Shown here: piece by piece, positions 1-7,597 of the stretch | Layout of the letters: each line of letters starts with the position of its first letter | Numbering within the stretch: the stretch's first letter is position 1 | DNA from: a virus | Direction: 5' to 3' (one strand) | Length of the DNA stretch: 64,000 nucleotides | Virus record (IMG/VR): IMGVR_UViG_3300050821_001689 | Coordinates: 1-64,000 of that record | Notes under the pieces: model-generated | Told to the model about the DNA's origin: nothing | Databases searched by the model: none | The model's input: only the letters and a program-made list of their open reading frames with translations | Translations under genes and position numbers: made by a program

Positions 1-1
1 G

Positions 2-217
2 AATTGCGAGATGCCTGTAATTGATAGGCATAGTATCGCAGTCGCGTTGAATCGCATGTTATCCGATGAGGACAGGAAACTGTACTCAAAAGGACGGCGG
101 TTTAGTGAGGTAGCTACAGCCTATGTCGAGGTGGCGAAGGGATTGAACATTCCCGTTGCTCATCTTCAGGCGATAACTTGGGTGAACTGGAGACGAAGAA
201 AGGGAATGGTGGATTAG
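2..217 (+). CDS. Conserved phage protein, DUF7178-like, 5' truncated
   Basis: The frame is open from the first bases of the window, so the N-terminus lies outside; an internal ATG at 11 is not preceded by a ribosome site. The visible part has the pattern VIDRHSIAVAL, then KGRRFSEVATAYVEVA, then LQAITWVNWRR. This is the signature I associate with DUF7178-type small phage proteins (Asp-Arg-His start, C-terminal QAxxWxxWRR). The function of that family is unknown. It is the first of a run of small early-type genes. Confidence 0.6.
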   Translation, partial: NCEMPVIDRHSIAVALNRMLSDEDRKLYSKGRRFSEVATAYVEVAKGLNIPVAHLQAITWVNWRRRKGMVD

Positions 218-280
218 TGGCACGCTGCGTGCTCTTTACGGAGGGCACGAGGAGTCTCACTAAGACTCATGGAGGATATT
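218..280 (+). promoter_or_regulatory. Spacer hairpin upstream of the next small gene
   Basis: A 6-bp inverted repeat (GAGTCT/AGACTC with a 5-nt loop) lies just upstream of the GGAGG ribosome site for the ATG at 281. There is no T-tract, so a terminator is unlikely. A processing or translation-control hairpin is possible. Confidence 0.35.
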
Positions 281-580
281 ATGGAAATTCGAAGTTTGAA
301 ACTGGCCATTGAAAACTCTCTACGTGAGGCCGCGAGGTTACATCACGAGAAGGTGGATAAGATGGCTCAAGAGTCTGGGACCTATGAGACCGACGCCATT
401 CGACGGGAGAATGAGATTTGGGAACCGTTTTACGCCGATGTCGTTGTCAAGCATCTGCTTCCCATTCTTACCGTTATGCAGGGGACGGGAGTTAAGTTCA
501 TTGTTGACGGGAACGCGCTTCCGCCGTTCTACTCTGCATCTGCCCAACGCGAAATTGGCGATAAGTGGGGGAAGTCGTGA
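281..580 (+). CDS. Hypothetical protein, 99 aa
   Basis: The start was set at the second in-frame ATG because GGAGG ends seven bases upstream of it; the ATG at 269 overlaps that ribosome site. The product is mixed-charge and mostly helical in appearance, with no motif I recognise. Its stop overlaps the GTG start of the next small gene (GTGA), which suggests translational coupling. Confidence 0.65.
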   Translation: MEIRSLKLAIENSLREAARLHHEKVDKMAQESGTYETDAIRRENEIWEPFYADVVVKHLLPILTVMQGTGVKFIVDGNALPPFYSASAQREIGDKWGKS

Positions 581-663
581 AGAGAGTAACGAGACTCCTC
601 CTCTGGGGACTGGCAGTCTGGGTGGCCGTCGAATGGGTAGCGGTGGCCACGGGAATTCATTGA
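577..663 (+). CDS. Predicted 28-aa membrane peptide
   Basis: A GTG start overlaps the TGA of the preceding gene. The translation has a basic start (KRVTR) followed by a strongly hydrophobic stretch (LLLWGLAVWVAVEWVAVA), which is a single predicted membrane segment. It is too short for routine gene callers. The start-stop overlap and the polarity of the sequence are the only support. Confidence 0.45.
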   Translation: MKRVTRLLLWGLAVWVAVEWVAVATGIH

Positions 664-739
664 ATCGCCGCGAGTCTCCCATGCATCTATTGGGGGATTC
701 GAGGAGAGTCAATGGAAATTGATTCTCTGGAGGTACTTT

Positions 740-979
740 GTGAGTGTTGAAACAAAGGGCCATTTGAGGTTGCAATTGCGGCATCGGTTGCCGTTGTTCT
801 TTCCTGCTGAGGTTACCACGTGGGACAGAATGGACACCTACACCCTCAGAATTACCTGTGAATGGGGCTATGACTCAAGGGGATTAAGTTCCTTGGGACA
901 TAGGCAATTCACGGTGTACCATTTTCCACTGAAGGATGTGGAATTCTGGGGGAGCGAGGGCGAATCCCTTTTGGGTTAG
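740..979 (+). CDS. Hypothetical protein, 79 aa
   Basis: The start is GTG, with GGAGG six to seven bases upstream; upstream in-frame codons lack a ribosome site. A possible 12-aa leader ORF (ATG 713 to TGA 751) overlaps this start and could couple translation. The product is rich in aromatic and basic residues and I do not recognise it. Confidence 0.55.
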   Translation: MSVETKGHLRLQLRHRLPLFFPAEVTTWDRMDTYTLRITCEWGYDSRGLSSLGHRQFTVYHFPLKDVEFWGSEGESLLG

Positions 980-1048
980 ATACATCCAATCGGGGGATTG
1001 AGGGTATCAGTCTCCCGCAGGATGTACCTAAGTTAATAGGAGGAGAAT
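978..1048 (+). promoter_or_regulatory. Structured leader with outer stem TACATCC/GGATGTA
   Basis: The spacer folds as a nested stem: an outer 7-bp TACATCC/GGATGTA enclosing a G-rich strand and TCTCCCG. It begins with the motif GATACATCCAATC, which recurs in variant form near 1938 and 2046. It lies directly before the AGGAGG ribosome site of the 1049 gene. Confidence 0.4.
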
Positions 1049-1306
1049 ATGGTATATCGGTTATTCACTGAGGACAAGAACCGGAAGGAAATTGAGGCCA
1101 TTGTTGGGAGATATTTCGATGGCTTCACGGTCATTCCGGCCACGGGGTACTGGAAAGGTGAGAGGGAGAGGTCTCTCATCATAGAGATTTCCAGTGAGAC
1201 AGATGAGGAGTCTTCGGTCAGATTACTGGCCGGGGAGATTAAGCAATATAACCACCAACAGGCGGTATTGATTGAGAGATTGCAGACAGCGGATAGTTTT
1301 GTGTGA
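1049..1306 (+). CDS. Conserved hypothetical phage protein, 85 aa
   Basis: The ribosome site is excellent (AGGAGGAG) upstream of ATG. The sequence RLFTEDKNRKEIEAIVGRYF, followed by DGFTVIPATGYWKGERE and LIIEI, matches a small alpha/beta protein common in phages and plasmids, roughly 80 aa. No biochemical role is known to me. The full length appears to be present. Confidence 0.65.
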   Translation: MVYRLFTEDKNRKEIEAIVGRYFDGFTVIPATGYWKGERERSLIIEISSETDEESSVRLLAGEIKQYNHQQAVLIERLQTADSFV

Positions 1307-1367
1307 GGGTTCACGAGTACCCACGCTAGCGGGCCGGGGGATATCAAGTAGTCCGCTACCTTCTGAC

Positions 1368-1392
1368 ATAACTTCGCGGATTGCGAAGTTAT
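1368..1392. repeat. Perfect 10-bp inverted repeat, ATAACTTCGC/GCGAAGTTAT
   Basis: Two 10-bp arms flank a 5-bp centre (GGATT), ending 18 bases upstream of the ATG at 1410 and next to its ribosome site. The outer nine bases of each arm equal the outer bases of phage P1 loxP arms, but the spacer and the rest of the arm differ. It is either an operator, a recombinase half-site mimic or an RNA hairpin. Confidence 0.5.
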
Positions 1393-1409
1393 TTGAGAGG
1401 GAGGAGATT

Positions 1410-1844
1410 ATGGAAAAGAGGACAGTTACTATTGAGATAACAATTGACCCGAATGCGAAGCCTGGGCCGAGTGCGGCACATACCAATGTCCAGAAGCCCA
1501 ATAGATATTGGCTGGATATTGTGCCTACACCGGAGGGACATCCGGGGACAATGGCTGAGAATCTGGCCCACGAGTTGGGGCACATTGTTGGGGATATCTT
1601 CGGAACGCCAGCGTCTAAGGGGGATATCCGGGGTATTGAGGCTGAGAAGGGGGACGCAGGGCATACTGAGATGCTTTACAACATCTTCGGCGCTATGCCT
1701 GAGAAGGCCAAGAAAAGCATGGTGGACTCTGAGGCCGAAGCATGGGAGTTGGGGAAATTAATGTACCCCATTAAACAGGAGACCATTGATAGGTCTCTGG
1801 GGACGTATAAGCGAATCAATACCTTTGAATCTTTTTCCGGGTGA
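1410..1844 (+). CDS. Putative zinc metallopeptidase with HELGH motif
   Basis: The start is ATG preceded by GGAGG. Residues 54-58 are HELGH, a zincin HExxH motif, preceded by a helix (MAENLA). A downstream EAEAWELG could supply the third zinc ligand. The layout resembles small ImmA/IrrE-type or prophage metallopeptidases. About 144 aa, soluble, no signal peptide. The substrate cannot be inferred. The longer open frame upstream (from 1272) covers the inverted repeat and is unlikely to be translated. Confidence 0.6.
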   Translation: MEKRTVTIEITIDPNAKPGPSAAHTNVQKPNRYWLDIVPTPEGHPGTMAENLAHELGHIVGDIFGTPASKGDIRGIEAEKGDAGHTEMLYNIFGAMPEKAKKSMVDSEAEAWELGKLMYPIKQETIDRSLGTYKRINTFESFSG

Positions 1845-2078
1845 CTATCATCCAAACACTCGCAAGTCGGCAGTCACAAGGACCGACGTGAGAATGTCTC
1901 ACAGGATGGGGATTATTAGTCATCTAGTCCCCATCAAGGGATACATTCAGTGTATCGCCGGAGGGACCGCACGGCTAAGGGGAACAGCCAAAGACAACCC
2001 TACGTGGATTGGATAGCTGTATCCAGTCTATGCCGTGTCCCTCCCGGGATACATTCAATCCCAGAATTGGAGGATGTC
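1845..2078 (+). ncRNA. Structured 234-nt leader with direct and long-range inverted repeats
   Basis: No convincing gene is present. The 12-mer GGGATACATTCA occurs at 1938-1949 and again at 2046-2057. Between them CACGGC (1970-1975) pairs with GCCGTG (2032-2037), and AGGGA (1962-1966) with TCCCT (2038-2042). This suggests a folded RNA or a binding region upstream of the 2079 gene. Confidence 0.4.
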
Positions 2079-2267
2079 ATGGTTAAGTCTGAGACGGTGG
2101 AATTTGGAGAGAAGGTCACGGCCAGCACGATTGTCGGGAACGAGGGAGTGTACCTTAACGTTCGCCGGGAAGATGAAACGGTGTGGAGCACTACCGTGCC
2201 GTTCCATAAGGTCAATGAGGCCAAGATGGCGCAGGAACGCGCTGCGAGACGAGCGAGCCGGGGGTGA
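2079..2267 (+). CDS. Hypothetical protein, 62 aa
   Basis: ATG is preceded by GGAGG at 2069-2073. The product starts with beta-like strands (VEFGEKVTASTIV, VYLNVRRED) and ends in a basic helix with RAARRASRG. No family is recognised. Its stop is immediately followed by the GTG start of the next gene. Confidence 0.6.
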   Translation: MVKSETVEFGEKVTASTIVGNEGVYLNVRREDETVWSTTVPFHKVNEAKMAQERAARRASRG

Positions 2268-2510
2268 GTGGTGACACAGTTCGCACACTCTCACAAGATA
2301 CATCACGAGGAGAATCTGAGGAAAGAAAGGTTTCGGAGATTGTGGGTAAGATTCCTTCTCCTAGGCAATGCGGTTCTCTTGGCGATAGTCGTAGGGGAAC
2401 TGTTCGATGTTTTCGTTGGTGCAGTAGCGGGTTTTCTGGCTACCCCGTTGACAAGGGTGATTGAATTGTTGGGGGAAGCAGGGGCAGATGCCTTTGACCC
2501 TGGAGAGTGA
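2268..2510 (+). CDS. Small membrane protein
   Basis: The start is GTG at 2268, or GTG at 2271, directly after the previous stop, with GGGGGTGA as ribosome site. A basic histidine-rich N-terminus (HSHKIHHEENLRKERFRR) is followed by about 30 hydrophobic residues that form one or two membrane segments, then an acidic tail. The role is unknown. Confidence 0.55.
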   Translation: MVTQFAHSHKIHHEENLRKERFRRLWVRFLLLGNAVLLAIVVGELFDVFVGAVAGFLATPLTRVIELLGEAGADAFDPGE

Positions 2511-2659
2511 CTCCACGATAGGAGACTGGTAGTAATCTGGACAGTCTCCGTTCGCGGGTTCTATCTCTATCAGCGGAGAGGTACAACTTAGAGGACAGTC
2601 CTATTCGCCTTGTTTTGTTCTGTCCTGTAGGGATGGGACCCGAGAGAGCGAGGGAAACC
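2511..2659 (+). promoter_or_regulatory. Non-coding spacer with two inverted repeats
   Basis: GGAGACTG (2521-2528) pairs with CAGTCTCC (2542-2549), and a second GGACAG/CTGTCC pair follows. I see no gene here. The pattern matches the other structured spacers of this early region. Confidence 0.4.
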
Positions 2660-2803
2660 ATGTGGAATCGAATCGCTGATTGGTGGAATCAAATACTAGC
2701 TAGGGATGAGGCGGTTAATGAGAATGTTGACAGCCAGTTCCCAGCAGGGGGGATTACGGATGACTGGGACACGGTATCAACTGAAGGACATTGGGAGGAG
2801 TAA
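2660..2803 (+). CDS. Hypothetical protein, 47 aa
   Basis: The ATG follows GAGGGAAACC. The short product is acidic and tryptophan-rich (WNRIADWWNQILAR at the N-terminus). No family is recognised. It overlaps the next gene if that one starts at 2760. Confidence 0.45.
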   Translation: MWNRIADWWNQILARDEAVNENVDSQFPAGGITDDWDTVSTEGHWEE

Positions 2804-2969
2804 GTGGAGTGGGGAGGTTGTGGTGGGGAGTGAGCGCGACTTGCTACGGGAGGTCAAGAAACATCTAATGTCCCATGATGTCGGGATAGCCTGGACGGGA
2901 GATTTTGGGACGGTCTACGCTGGGATGAGGCCAGTGGGACATGTACTCAAGGAGGGAGTGACACAATGA
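2760..2969 (+). CDS. Hypothetical protein, 48-69 aa, start uncertain
   Basis: Two starts are plausible: ATG 2760 after GGGGGG, overlapping the previous gene by 44 bases, or GTG 2823 after GGGGAGG. The conserved-looking core is SERDLLREVKKHLMSHDVGI, followed by a glycine-rich end. The stop overlaps the ATGATG of the next gene. Confidence 0.5.
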   Translation: MTGTRYQLKDIGRSKWSGEVVVGSERDLLREVKKHLMSHDVGIAWTGDFGTVYAGMRPVGHVLKEGVTQ

Positions 2970-3232
2970 TGGAGTATCAAACGAGGAATATCAAAAAGAA
3001 TCCTGAACGTAACTCAAGATGGAATAAGTTGGGAGCATTTGAGGCAGTGGGGGAGATTATCCTCGCCAGTCCCGACTTAGTGCTGATTAACGATGTCAAG
3101 ACATTCCGGCAGAATGGGGAATCTCTGGTAGTCTCTCAGAGTCGTATTGACCACCAGCGGAGACAGATAGCACGCAGGGACGCTGAGTATACTGGGGCAG
3201 AAGATGCCAGTCAATATCGGGGGGCACTATGA
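2966..3232 (+). CDS. Hypothetical protein, 88 aa
   Basis: The start overlaps the previous stop by four bases and has GGAGG upstream. The product has a basic N-terminus and a C-terminal charged helix (QRRQIARRDAEYTG). It is part of a translationally coupled chain with the genes on both sides. Function unknown. Confidence 0.6.
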   Translation: MMEYQTRNIKKNPERNSRWNKLGAFEAVGEIILASPDLVLINDVKTFRQNGESLVVSQSRIDHQRRQIARRDAEYTGAEDASQYRGAL

Positions 3233-3570
3233 TTTCAATGGAACGCATTAACGAAATGCAGGAGAAGTTCAAGGAGGTAGGGAAGGGCTTGGCCACGGCG
3301 GATAAGACTGTTCCCATTGTTGTGAACGGGCAGAAGATTGGAATTAGGCATGGAATGAAGTTGGAGTTCTCCATGTTGGATATTCTGGTGTCCGTTGGGG
3401 TGGCTAAGGATGAGGATGAGGCGGCGGATTTCTTGACGAGTATTATGAATGGCTTGCATATTACCGCAGAGAGTGGGCAGATTGACCAGTTTGATGCTTA
3501 TCAAGAGTTACTCAAGACGGGGTTTTATGTGGGGTTATTGGCGGGGGTGAAGACGGGGACGGCTAACTAG
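3229..3570 (+). CDS. Hypothetical protein, 113 aa
   Basis: ATGA overlap with the preceding gene. Predicted N-terminal helix (MERINEMQEKFKEVGKGLA), a short strand-rich centre (VPIVVNGQKIGI), then acidic helices. No transmembrane segment. I do not recognise the family. Confidence 0.6.
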   Translation: MISMERINEMQEKFKEVGKGLATADKTVPIVVNGQKIGIRHGMKLEFSMLDILVSVGVAKDEDEAADFLTSIMNGLHITAESGQIDQFDAYQELLKTGFYVGLLAGVKTGTAN

Positions 3571-3584
3571 AAAGGAAAAGAAAC

Positions 3585-3800
3585 ATGAATCTTACAGACG
3601 AACAAATTAGGAGTGGTTTCGAGGAGGAGGAGGGGTTTCCAATGCCCGATGGGGACTTTGGGGCCTTCAAGCGTCTGATGGCGGCTTTTGGGGTGACCGA
3701 GGCCACGAGCTACGCGGACGCCAAGGAACAGTTTCTCAAGAGATTGGATGACCCGAAGGTCTTTGCTACTGGCTTGGCGAATATCAGCTTGGCCAAGTAG
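3585..3800 (+). CDS. Hypothetical acidic protein, 71 aa
   Basis: The ATG follows AAAGGAAAAG. The product is acidic and helical with a run of glutamates (FEEEEGF) and no membrane segment. Function unknown. About 165 non-coding bases follow it. Confidence 0.55.
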   Translation: MNLTDEQIRSGFEEEEGFPMPDGDFGAFKRLMAAFGVTEATSYADAKEQFLKRLDDPKVFATGLANISLAK

Positions 3801-3977
3801 TTAGCTCCTAGGACAGAGAACTGAATCCTTTTTCCCTACTACTGCATCTCATTGGGTGAGTAGTTAGAGGGAACAACAAAGGTCCCTGAAACCTAATCCA
3901 TCTCGGCAGTCTCGCCTTCTAAGTGGCATGGGAGCCGGAGGAGTAGGGAGTAGGGGGCCTAAGTATTGGAGGTCAAA
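3801..3977 (+). other. Non-coding spacer
   Basis: I see no gene of convincing length and no clear promoter. The segment is purine-biased towards its end, where GGAGG at 3968-3972 serves the TTG start at 3978. Confidence 0.4.
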
Positions 3978-4271
3978 TTGAAAACAGATGTCGGAACGCT
4001 TTATCGAACGGATGGGAAAGTCGAGACAGTTCGCCCTCACGATGGGAAGAAATTCTCGCTTCAGGAACTACAGGGTTTTGTGGGCGGGCTTATTCAGATA
4101 GTCCCCCTGCGACCGGGTAACGGACATGCGACTCTGTATGTAAATGAGGAAGGGAAGATACACGGTCTTCCCAGTAACCTCAAGGCGACCAAGCTAACCG
4201 ATTTGTGGAGTTGGGGAGATTACATCGTAGGGGATGCAATTGTAGTGAGGAAGGAGGACAGGAAATGCTGA
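3978..4271 (+). CDS. DUF3846 family protein
   Basis: The start is TTG five bases after GGAGG. The product has the DUF3846 pattern: FSLQELQGFVGGLIQIVPL, then YVNEEGKIHGLPSN, then DYIVGDAIVV near the C-terminus. DUF3846 proteins are about 100 aa, frequent in phages and plasmids, and of unknown function. The length is complete. Confidence 0.75.
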   Translation: MKTDVGTLYRTDGKVETVRPHDGKKFSLQELQGFVGGLIQIVPLRPGNGHATLYVNEEGKIHGLPSNLKATKLTDLWSWGDYIVGDAIVVRKEDRKC

Positions 4272-4420
4272 GGTCGGATTACAACGTGGACAAGGCGAGT
4301 CACGAGACGGTCGAGGCCATGAAGGACCGTTGCCACGAACAGGGACATGATTACGAGAATTGTTGTTCGATTGTGTTCCGGGTGTATCAGAAATGTAAGT
4401 GGTGTGGCGAGGAGAGATAA
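4265..4420 (+). CDS. Small cysteine-rich protein
   Basis: ATG 4265 overlaps the end of the DUF3846 gene and has AGGAGGAC upstream. The 51-aa product contains a spaced CHEQGH and a CC pair and ends in CKWCGEER, a half zinc-ribbon knuckle. The role is unknown; nucleic-acid binding is possible. Confidence 0.55.
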   Translation: MLRSDYNVDKASHETVEAMKDRCHEQGHDYENCCSIVFRVYQKCKWCGEER

Positions 4421-4422
4421 GA

Positions 4423-4653
4423 ATGCAATCCATGAATCCAAAACTGCGCACTCTCATCCTAATGGGAGTAGAGGACAACGGGAGTTACAAGCCGGAAGTG
4501 GCGTTAGTGGGAGTCGAGGAGCAGATGACGCCGGGGGAGTATAAGTTGGCTAGTGAGTTCCTCAACTGGTGCATTGAGAACGACAAGAGATTTGGTCATG
4601 GGAGCTTCGGGAGTAAGTTCCGGGAGTTCCAGAGAGGGAGGAAGGGGACATGA
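4423..4653 (+). CDS. Hypothetical protein, 76 aa
   Basis: The ATG is preceded by GAGGAGA. Contains a hydrophobic strand (LRTLILMGV) and a helix ending in FREFQRGRKGT. The stop overlaps the next ATG. No family recognised. Confidence 0.55.
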   Translation: MQSMNPKLRTLILMGVEDNGSYKPEVALVGVEEQMTPGEYKLASEFLNWCIENDKRFGHGSFGSKFREFQRGRKGT

Positions 4654-5201
4654 GTATTCGAGATGACATTCAAGAGAGTGTCCAACACAAGGCTCAGGAG
4701 ATTTCCGAGGCTTACCGGGTGAGGTTCCTGTTGCCGGAGAACGTGTTGAGAAAGAGTGGGTTCCTGATGCTAGGGGACCCGAATGGTTCCTATAAGACAG
4801 TCGTACACGTACTATCGAATGACATTGCCTCCGATGCCAGGGAGTTGTTACCCCTCGTGGGCAAGTGGGATAAGTCGTTCAATGGGGATTCGATGGAGGT
4901 TATTGGAACACCGAAGTTCGGTAACTACATCCTCAAGGTTAGTGGGAAGTTGCCTGAGACGTGTAAGGTTGAGGTGGTGGATGAGGAGGTGGTAGTGCCT
5001 GAGCATACCGAGGTCAAGAGGAGTTATAAGTTAGTGGGGGATTGCCTTCCATTGACTCAAGGACTCCCAAGTGCTGAGGACTTGGATAAGGTAGAGGACG
5101 AGCAGGCGATAGCAGATGCTACGGGATACCCTCACCTGGACAATGATGATTTGGTGAAGATGGAGATGGACCGTATGGAGAGTGAGGGGGTGCCGTTTTG
5201 A
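4650..5201 (+). CDS. Hypothetical protein, 183 aa
   Basis: ATGA overlap with the previous gene. Mixed alpha/beta N-terminal half, valine-rich strand segment (KVEVVDEEVVVPE) and a strongly acidic C-terminal third (DLVKMEMDRMESEG). No signal or membrane segment. I do not recognise it. Confidence 0.6.
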   Translation: MSIRDDIQESVQHKAQEISEAYRVRFLLPENVLRKSGFLMLGDPNGSYKTVVHVLSNDIASDARELLPLVGKWDKSFNGDSMEVIGTPKFGNYILKVSGKLPETCKVEVVDEEVVVPEHTEVKRSYKLVGDCLPLTQGLPSAEDLDKVEDEQAIADATGYPHLDNDDLVKMEMDRMESEGVPF

Positions 5202-5719
5202 TTCCCGAGTGCATCCTCCTAGCAGTGTCCTATTGCGTTCCTATCGACATCCCCCGCGATTTCCGGGCTACCAAGCCTTCTGAGTCCAGAATTGAGCTAA
5301 GTCGTCCCATATCGGCCCTGGATAGCGAGATTCATGCCCACAGGAGCTATCTCAAGTCGTCCATGCCTCTCCCGGTGGCTAGGGGCGGCAATTCCTGGTC
5401 CCGAGGGGAGATAATTCTAAGCTCCCTCTCCCTAGCCGCCAGTCTCACCGATGCCATTCAGACCCAGAAGTCTAGGAATCATGGGCCGGGGGAGTTCATC
5501 GAACGGGACCCCCTTGCCCGGCCATTTATTTCTCGTCCGGTTCTTAACTACACAGTGGCCGGTTTATTACCAATTGGGGGAGTACTTTTGGCCCACTATT
5601 TGAAGTCCAAAGGTGTCCGGTTTTGGTACATCCCGCAAGTTGTTGGAATCATTGGAAACGGGGTTGGAATAGGGTATACGAGAGCTAACGGATTCCCAAA
5701 AACGTCTGTAAGTCGTTGA
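5198..5719 (+). CDS. Membrane protein with two C-terminal hydrophobic segments
   Basis: A TTG start overlaps the previous TGA. The C-terminal half carries a DAIQTQ...ERDPLARPFI pattern followed by two hydrophobic segments (LNYTVAGLLPIGGVLLAHYL and WYIPQVVGIIGNGVGIGY). The Asp/Pro pattern before paired membrane helices resembles small integral proteins I have seen in acidobacterial genomes and their phages. The function is unknown. Confidence 0.55.
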   Translation: MIPECILLAVSYCVPIDIPRDFRATKPSESRIELSRPISALDSEIHAHRSYLKSSMPLPVARGGNSWSRGEIILSSLSLAASLTDAIQTQKSRNHGPGEFIERDPLARPFISRPVLNYTVAGLLPIGGVLLAHYLKSKGVRFWYIPQVVGIIGNGVGIGYTRANGFPKTSVSR

Positions 5720-5812
5720 AAATCACCCCGTACACCATAGTACCCTACGTAGGCGTACATATATATACTTCTTCTTTGGGGGGGTTAGTTGTAGTATATG
5801 GAAATAAAGGAC

Positions 5813-6928
5813 TTAGAAAAACGGAGTTACTTTCTCCGATAGGGAGACTTCAGTGACGAAACCGCAAGTTTTACGCTCCAAAACTCCCAAGGCTTCGAGT
5901 TCTTCTAGAGCTAAATCGAAGGTGTAGTTGTGGGAGATACCGGAGGTTTTACGGAGTCTGACTTTCTCGACTGGTTCCTTGGTCATGGTCATTAGAATGG
6001 CCCGACGAGCCCAGGGGAGACAGTCGAGGGCTATGCGACGGAGTAAGGGAATCTGAATATCTGATACCGAGCTTTGGCCCATGATGGCCGCGTCGCCCTT
6101 GGCTAGACCAAGCATCTGTTGGAAAACCCGGCCAGTACCTTCTGGATGCCCGACTGAAATTAGTTCATCCTTGTAATTTCGAGTGACCGGAGTACGGCAA
6201 GTGGCGACGAGTTCGGCGCAGGTGTATATCGCTTGTTGTTGTTCAAATGGTAAATCTATATCGACGGAGATGTTGGGACGGATGAGTTTAGCGGACGCAG
6301 CCACGATTTCCTTGCGGAAGATAGAGTGATGTTCGGTTTGCTTGGCGATTTTATGGATTAGGTCGTTAGATTGCGGTTGCTTATCCACGCGGACCTGTAT
6401 CATGCGTTCGCCAAGGTCGGCGTTGACTCGGTGGAAGCGTTCGATGCCGGGAGTGCAAGCGGCGACTACGTGGACCCGGCCAGTCCATCCGATTTTCTGG
6501 CCGTCCATTTCTCGGTAGTATTCGCCGTCATATATGCGTCTATGGGCACCTAAGATTACGTTTCGTTTGTCCTCCTGGGTGTTGAGAAGGACAGTGAAGT
6601 CGTTGAATAGCCAGAGACCCTTGGGTTTCATGCGTTCAAGGACACCCTTGCCACGATTGGCTGCGGAACCGGAGATTAATCCGGCCAGAGATACATCGTC
6701 CGATTCGTGGTGTGGGGTGTAACCGGAGGCACAAGGGAGGTAGAAGTCCGATTTCCCGCAGCTTGACGGGGCGATGAGCATGAGCCATACTGGACGGGTT
6801 TCGATGTCGAGTGATTTTGCGGTGGCGAGGATGGCACGGAGGGCTAGGAAATCTGGGTTATGGAACCATTCGTTAGCGACGGATTGTAGATTTACCCAAG
6901 CAGATTGCTGTGTTTCGGCAATGGACAT
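5813..6928 (-). CDS. P-loop ATPase, primase/helicase-like
   Basis: The 371-aa product has a Walker A variant (APSSCGKS, about residues 53-60) in which Cys replaces the usual Gly before GKS. A Walker B strand GLWLFNDF ends at about Asp110, followed by a conserved-looking RRIYDGEYYREMDG segment. The C-terminus looks like a winged helix. The arrangement resembles phage and mobile-element helicase-type or DUF3987-like ATPases; the exact family is uncertain. It is the only minus-strand gene in the left half and has its own promoter. Confidence 0.55.
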   Translation of the reverse strand: MSIAETQQSAWVNLQSVANEWFHNPDFLALRAILATAKSLDIETRPVWLMLIAPSSCGKSDFYLPCASGYTPHHESDDVSLAGLISGSAANRGKGVLERMKPKGLWLFNDFTVLLNTQEDKRNVILGAHRRIYDGEYYREMDGQKIGWTGRVHVVAACTPGIERFHRVNADLGERMIQVRVDKQPQSNDLIHKIAKQTEHHSIFRKEIVAASAKLIRPNISVDIDLPFEQQQAIYTCAELVATCRTPVTRNYKDELISVGHPEGTGRVFQQMLGLAKGDAAIMGQSSVSDIQIPLLRRIALDCLPWARRAILMTMTKEPVEKVRLRKTSGISHNYTFDLALEELEALGVLERKTCGFVTEVSLSEKVTPFF

Positions 6929-6957
6929 GCCTTCTCCTCAGAAAGACGATAAGGGAT

Positions 6958-6984
6958 ATTATACACCGGAATTAGAGATGTCAA
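6958..6984 (-). promoter_or_regulatory. Sigma70-type promoter for the minus-strand ATPase
   Basis: On the minus strand TTGACA (6979-6984) and TATAAT (6958-6963) are separated by 15 bases; TAATAT two bases further on gives a 17-base spacing. GAGGAGAAGGC then precedes the ATG of the ATPase. Confidence 0.7.
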
Positions 6985-7322
6985 GTGGAAAGTTTGGCGA
7001 GTTTGGTTGAAACCTTTTGAGAGTTGTGGCATCTTATTGTGGGAGAGGAGAGAACCTTGACGTTGAAGGCGATACCCCATTTCTGAATGCAGCAGAACAA
7101 CTGAAAATGCAAGAACCACGATTCACTGAGTTGGAGCAACGTTCAAGGCAAGCAGGACTTAAGGATTTGGTGCAGAAGCTGGAGGACGAAACGCGCGTCA
7201 AGGAAGTCATCGAAGAGATGAAGGCCGAAGACAAGCGCCGAAAGGAACGCAGCATATTCTCCTCTTCCTCGCTGAGCACGAGCACCTTGTGCCCCGGCCC
7301 CACACGGTTTAGGGAGGCGCGA
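6985..7322 (+). other. Gene-poor segment before the accessory island
   Basis: A frame is open from 7017 in phase with the gene at 7323, but its upstream codons lack a ribosome site and include low-quality stretches. The helical piece VQKLEDETRVKEVIEEMKAE may be a remnant or an N-terminal extension. I do not call a gene here. Confidence 0.4.
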
Positions 7323-7544
7323 ATGAGCGACACTTTCACACTGAATCAGAAAGACCCGTTGCCGCTAGACAAATTGGCTGACGAATGGGATAGGCTCGAC
7401 AAGTACTACATGCAGTTGGCCGAAGTCGCGCAAGGTGCTGGTTACGACAAAGGTAGCTTCACAGGAAAATCGATTGGCTTTTCTATTTGCGCCGCGCAAC
7501 TGAGAGCTTCACTGGCCGCGAGTGAGCGCGATGTGCCAAAATAG
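7323..7544 (+). CDS. Hypothetical protein, 73 aa
   Basis: The ATG follows GGGAGG. The product reads as one helical domain with the centre KLADEWDRLDKYYMQLAEVA and ends SLAASERDV. It opens the compositionally distinct island that runs to about 10.4 kb. The family is not recognised. Confidence 0.55.
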   Translation: MSDTFTLNQKDPLPLDKLADEWDRLDKYYMQLAEVAQGAGYDKGSFTGKSIGFSICAAQLRASLAASERDVPK

Positions 7545-7547
7545 GGC

Positions 7548-7576
7548 TTGACAAACCCAAGCGCTTGTGTTATAAT
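7548..7576 (+). promoter_or_regulatory. Perfect consensus sigma70 promoter
   Basis: TTGACA (7548-7553), a 17-base spacer and TATAAT (7571-7576) match the bacterial consensus exactly, 22 bases upstream of the ATG at 7598. It should drive the 7.6-10.4 kb gene chain. Confidence 0.9.
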
Positions 7577-7597
7577 GCTTCGCATGGAGGTGGAACA

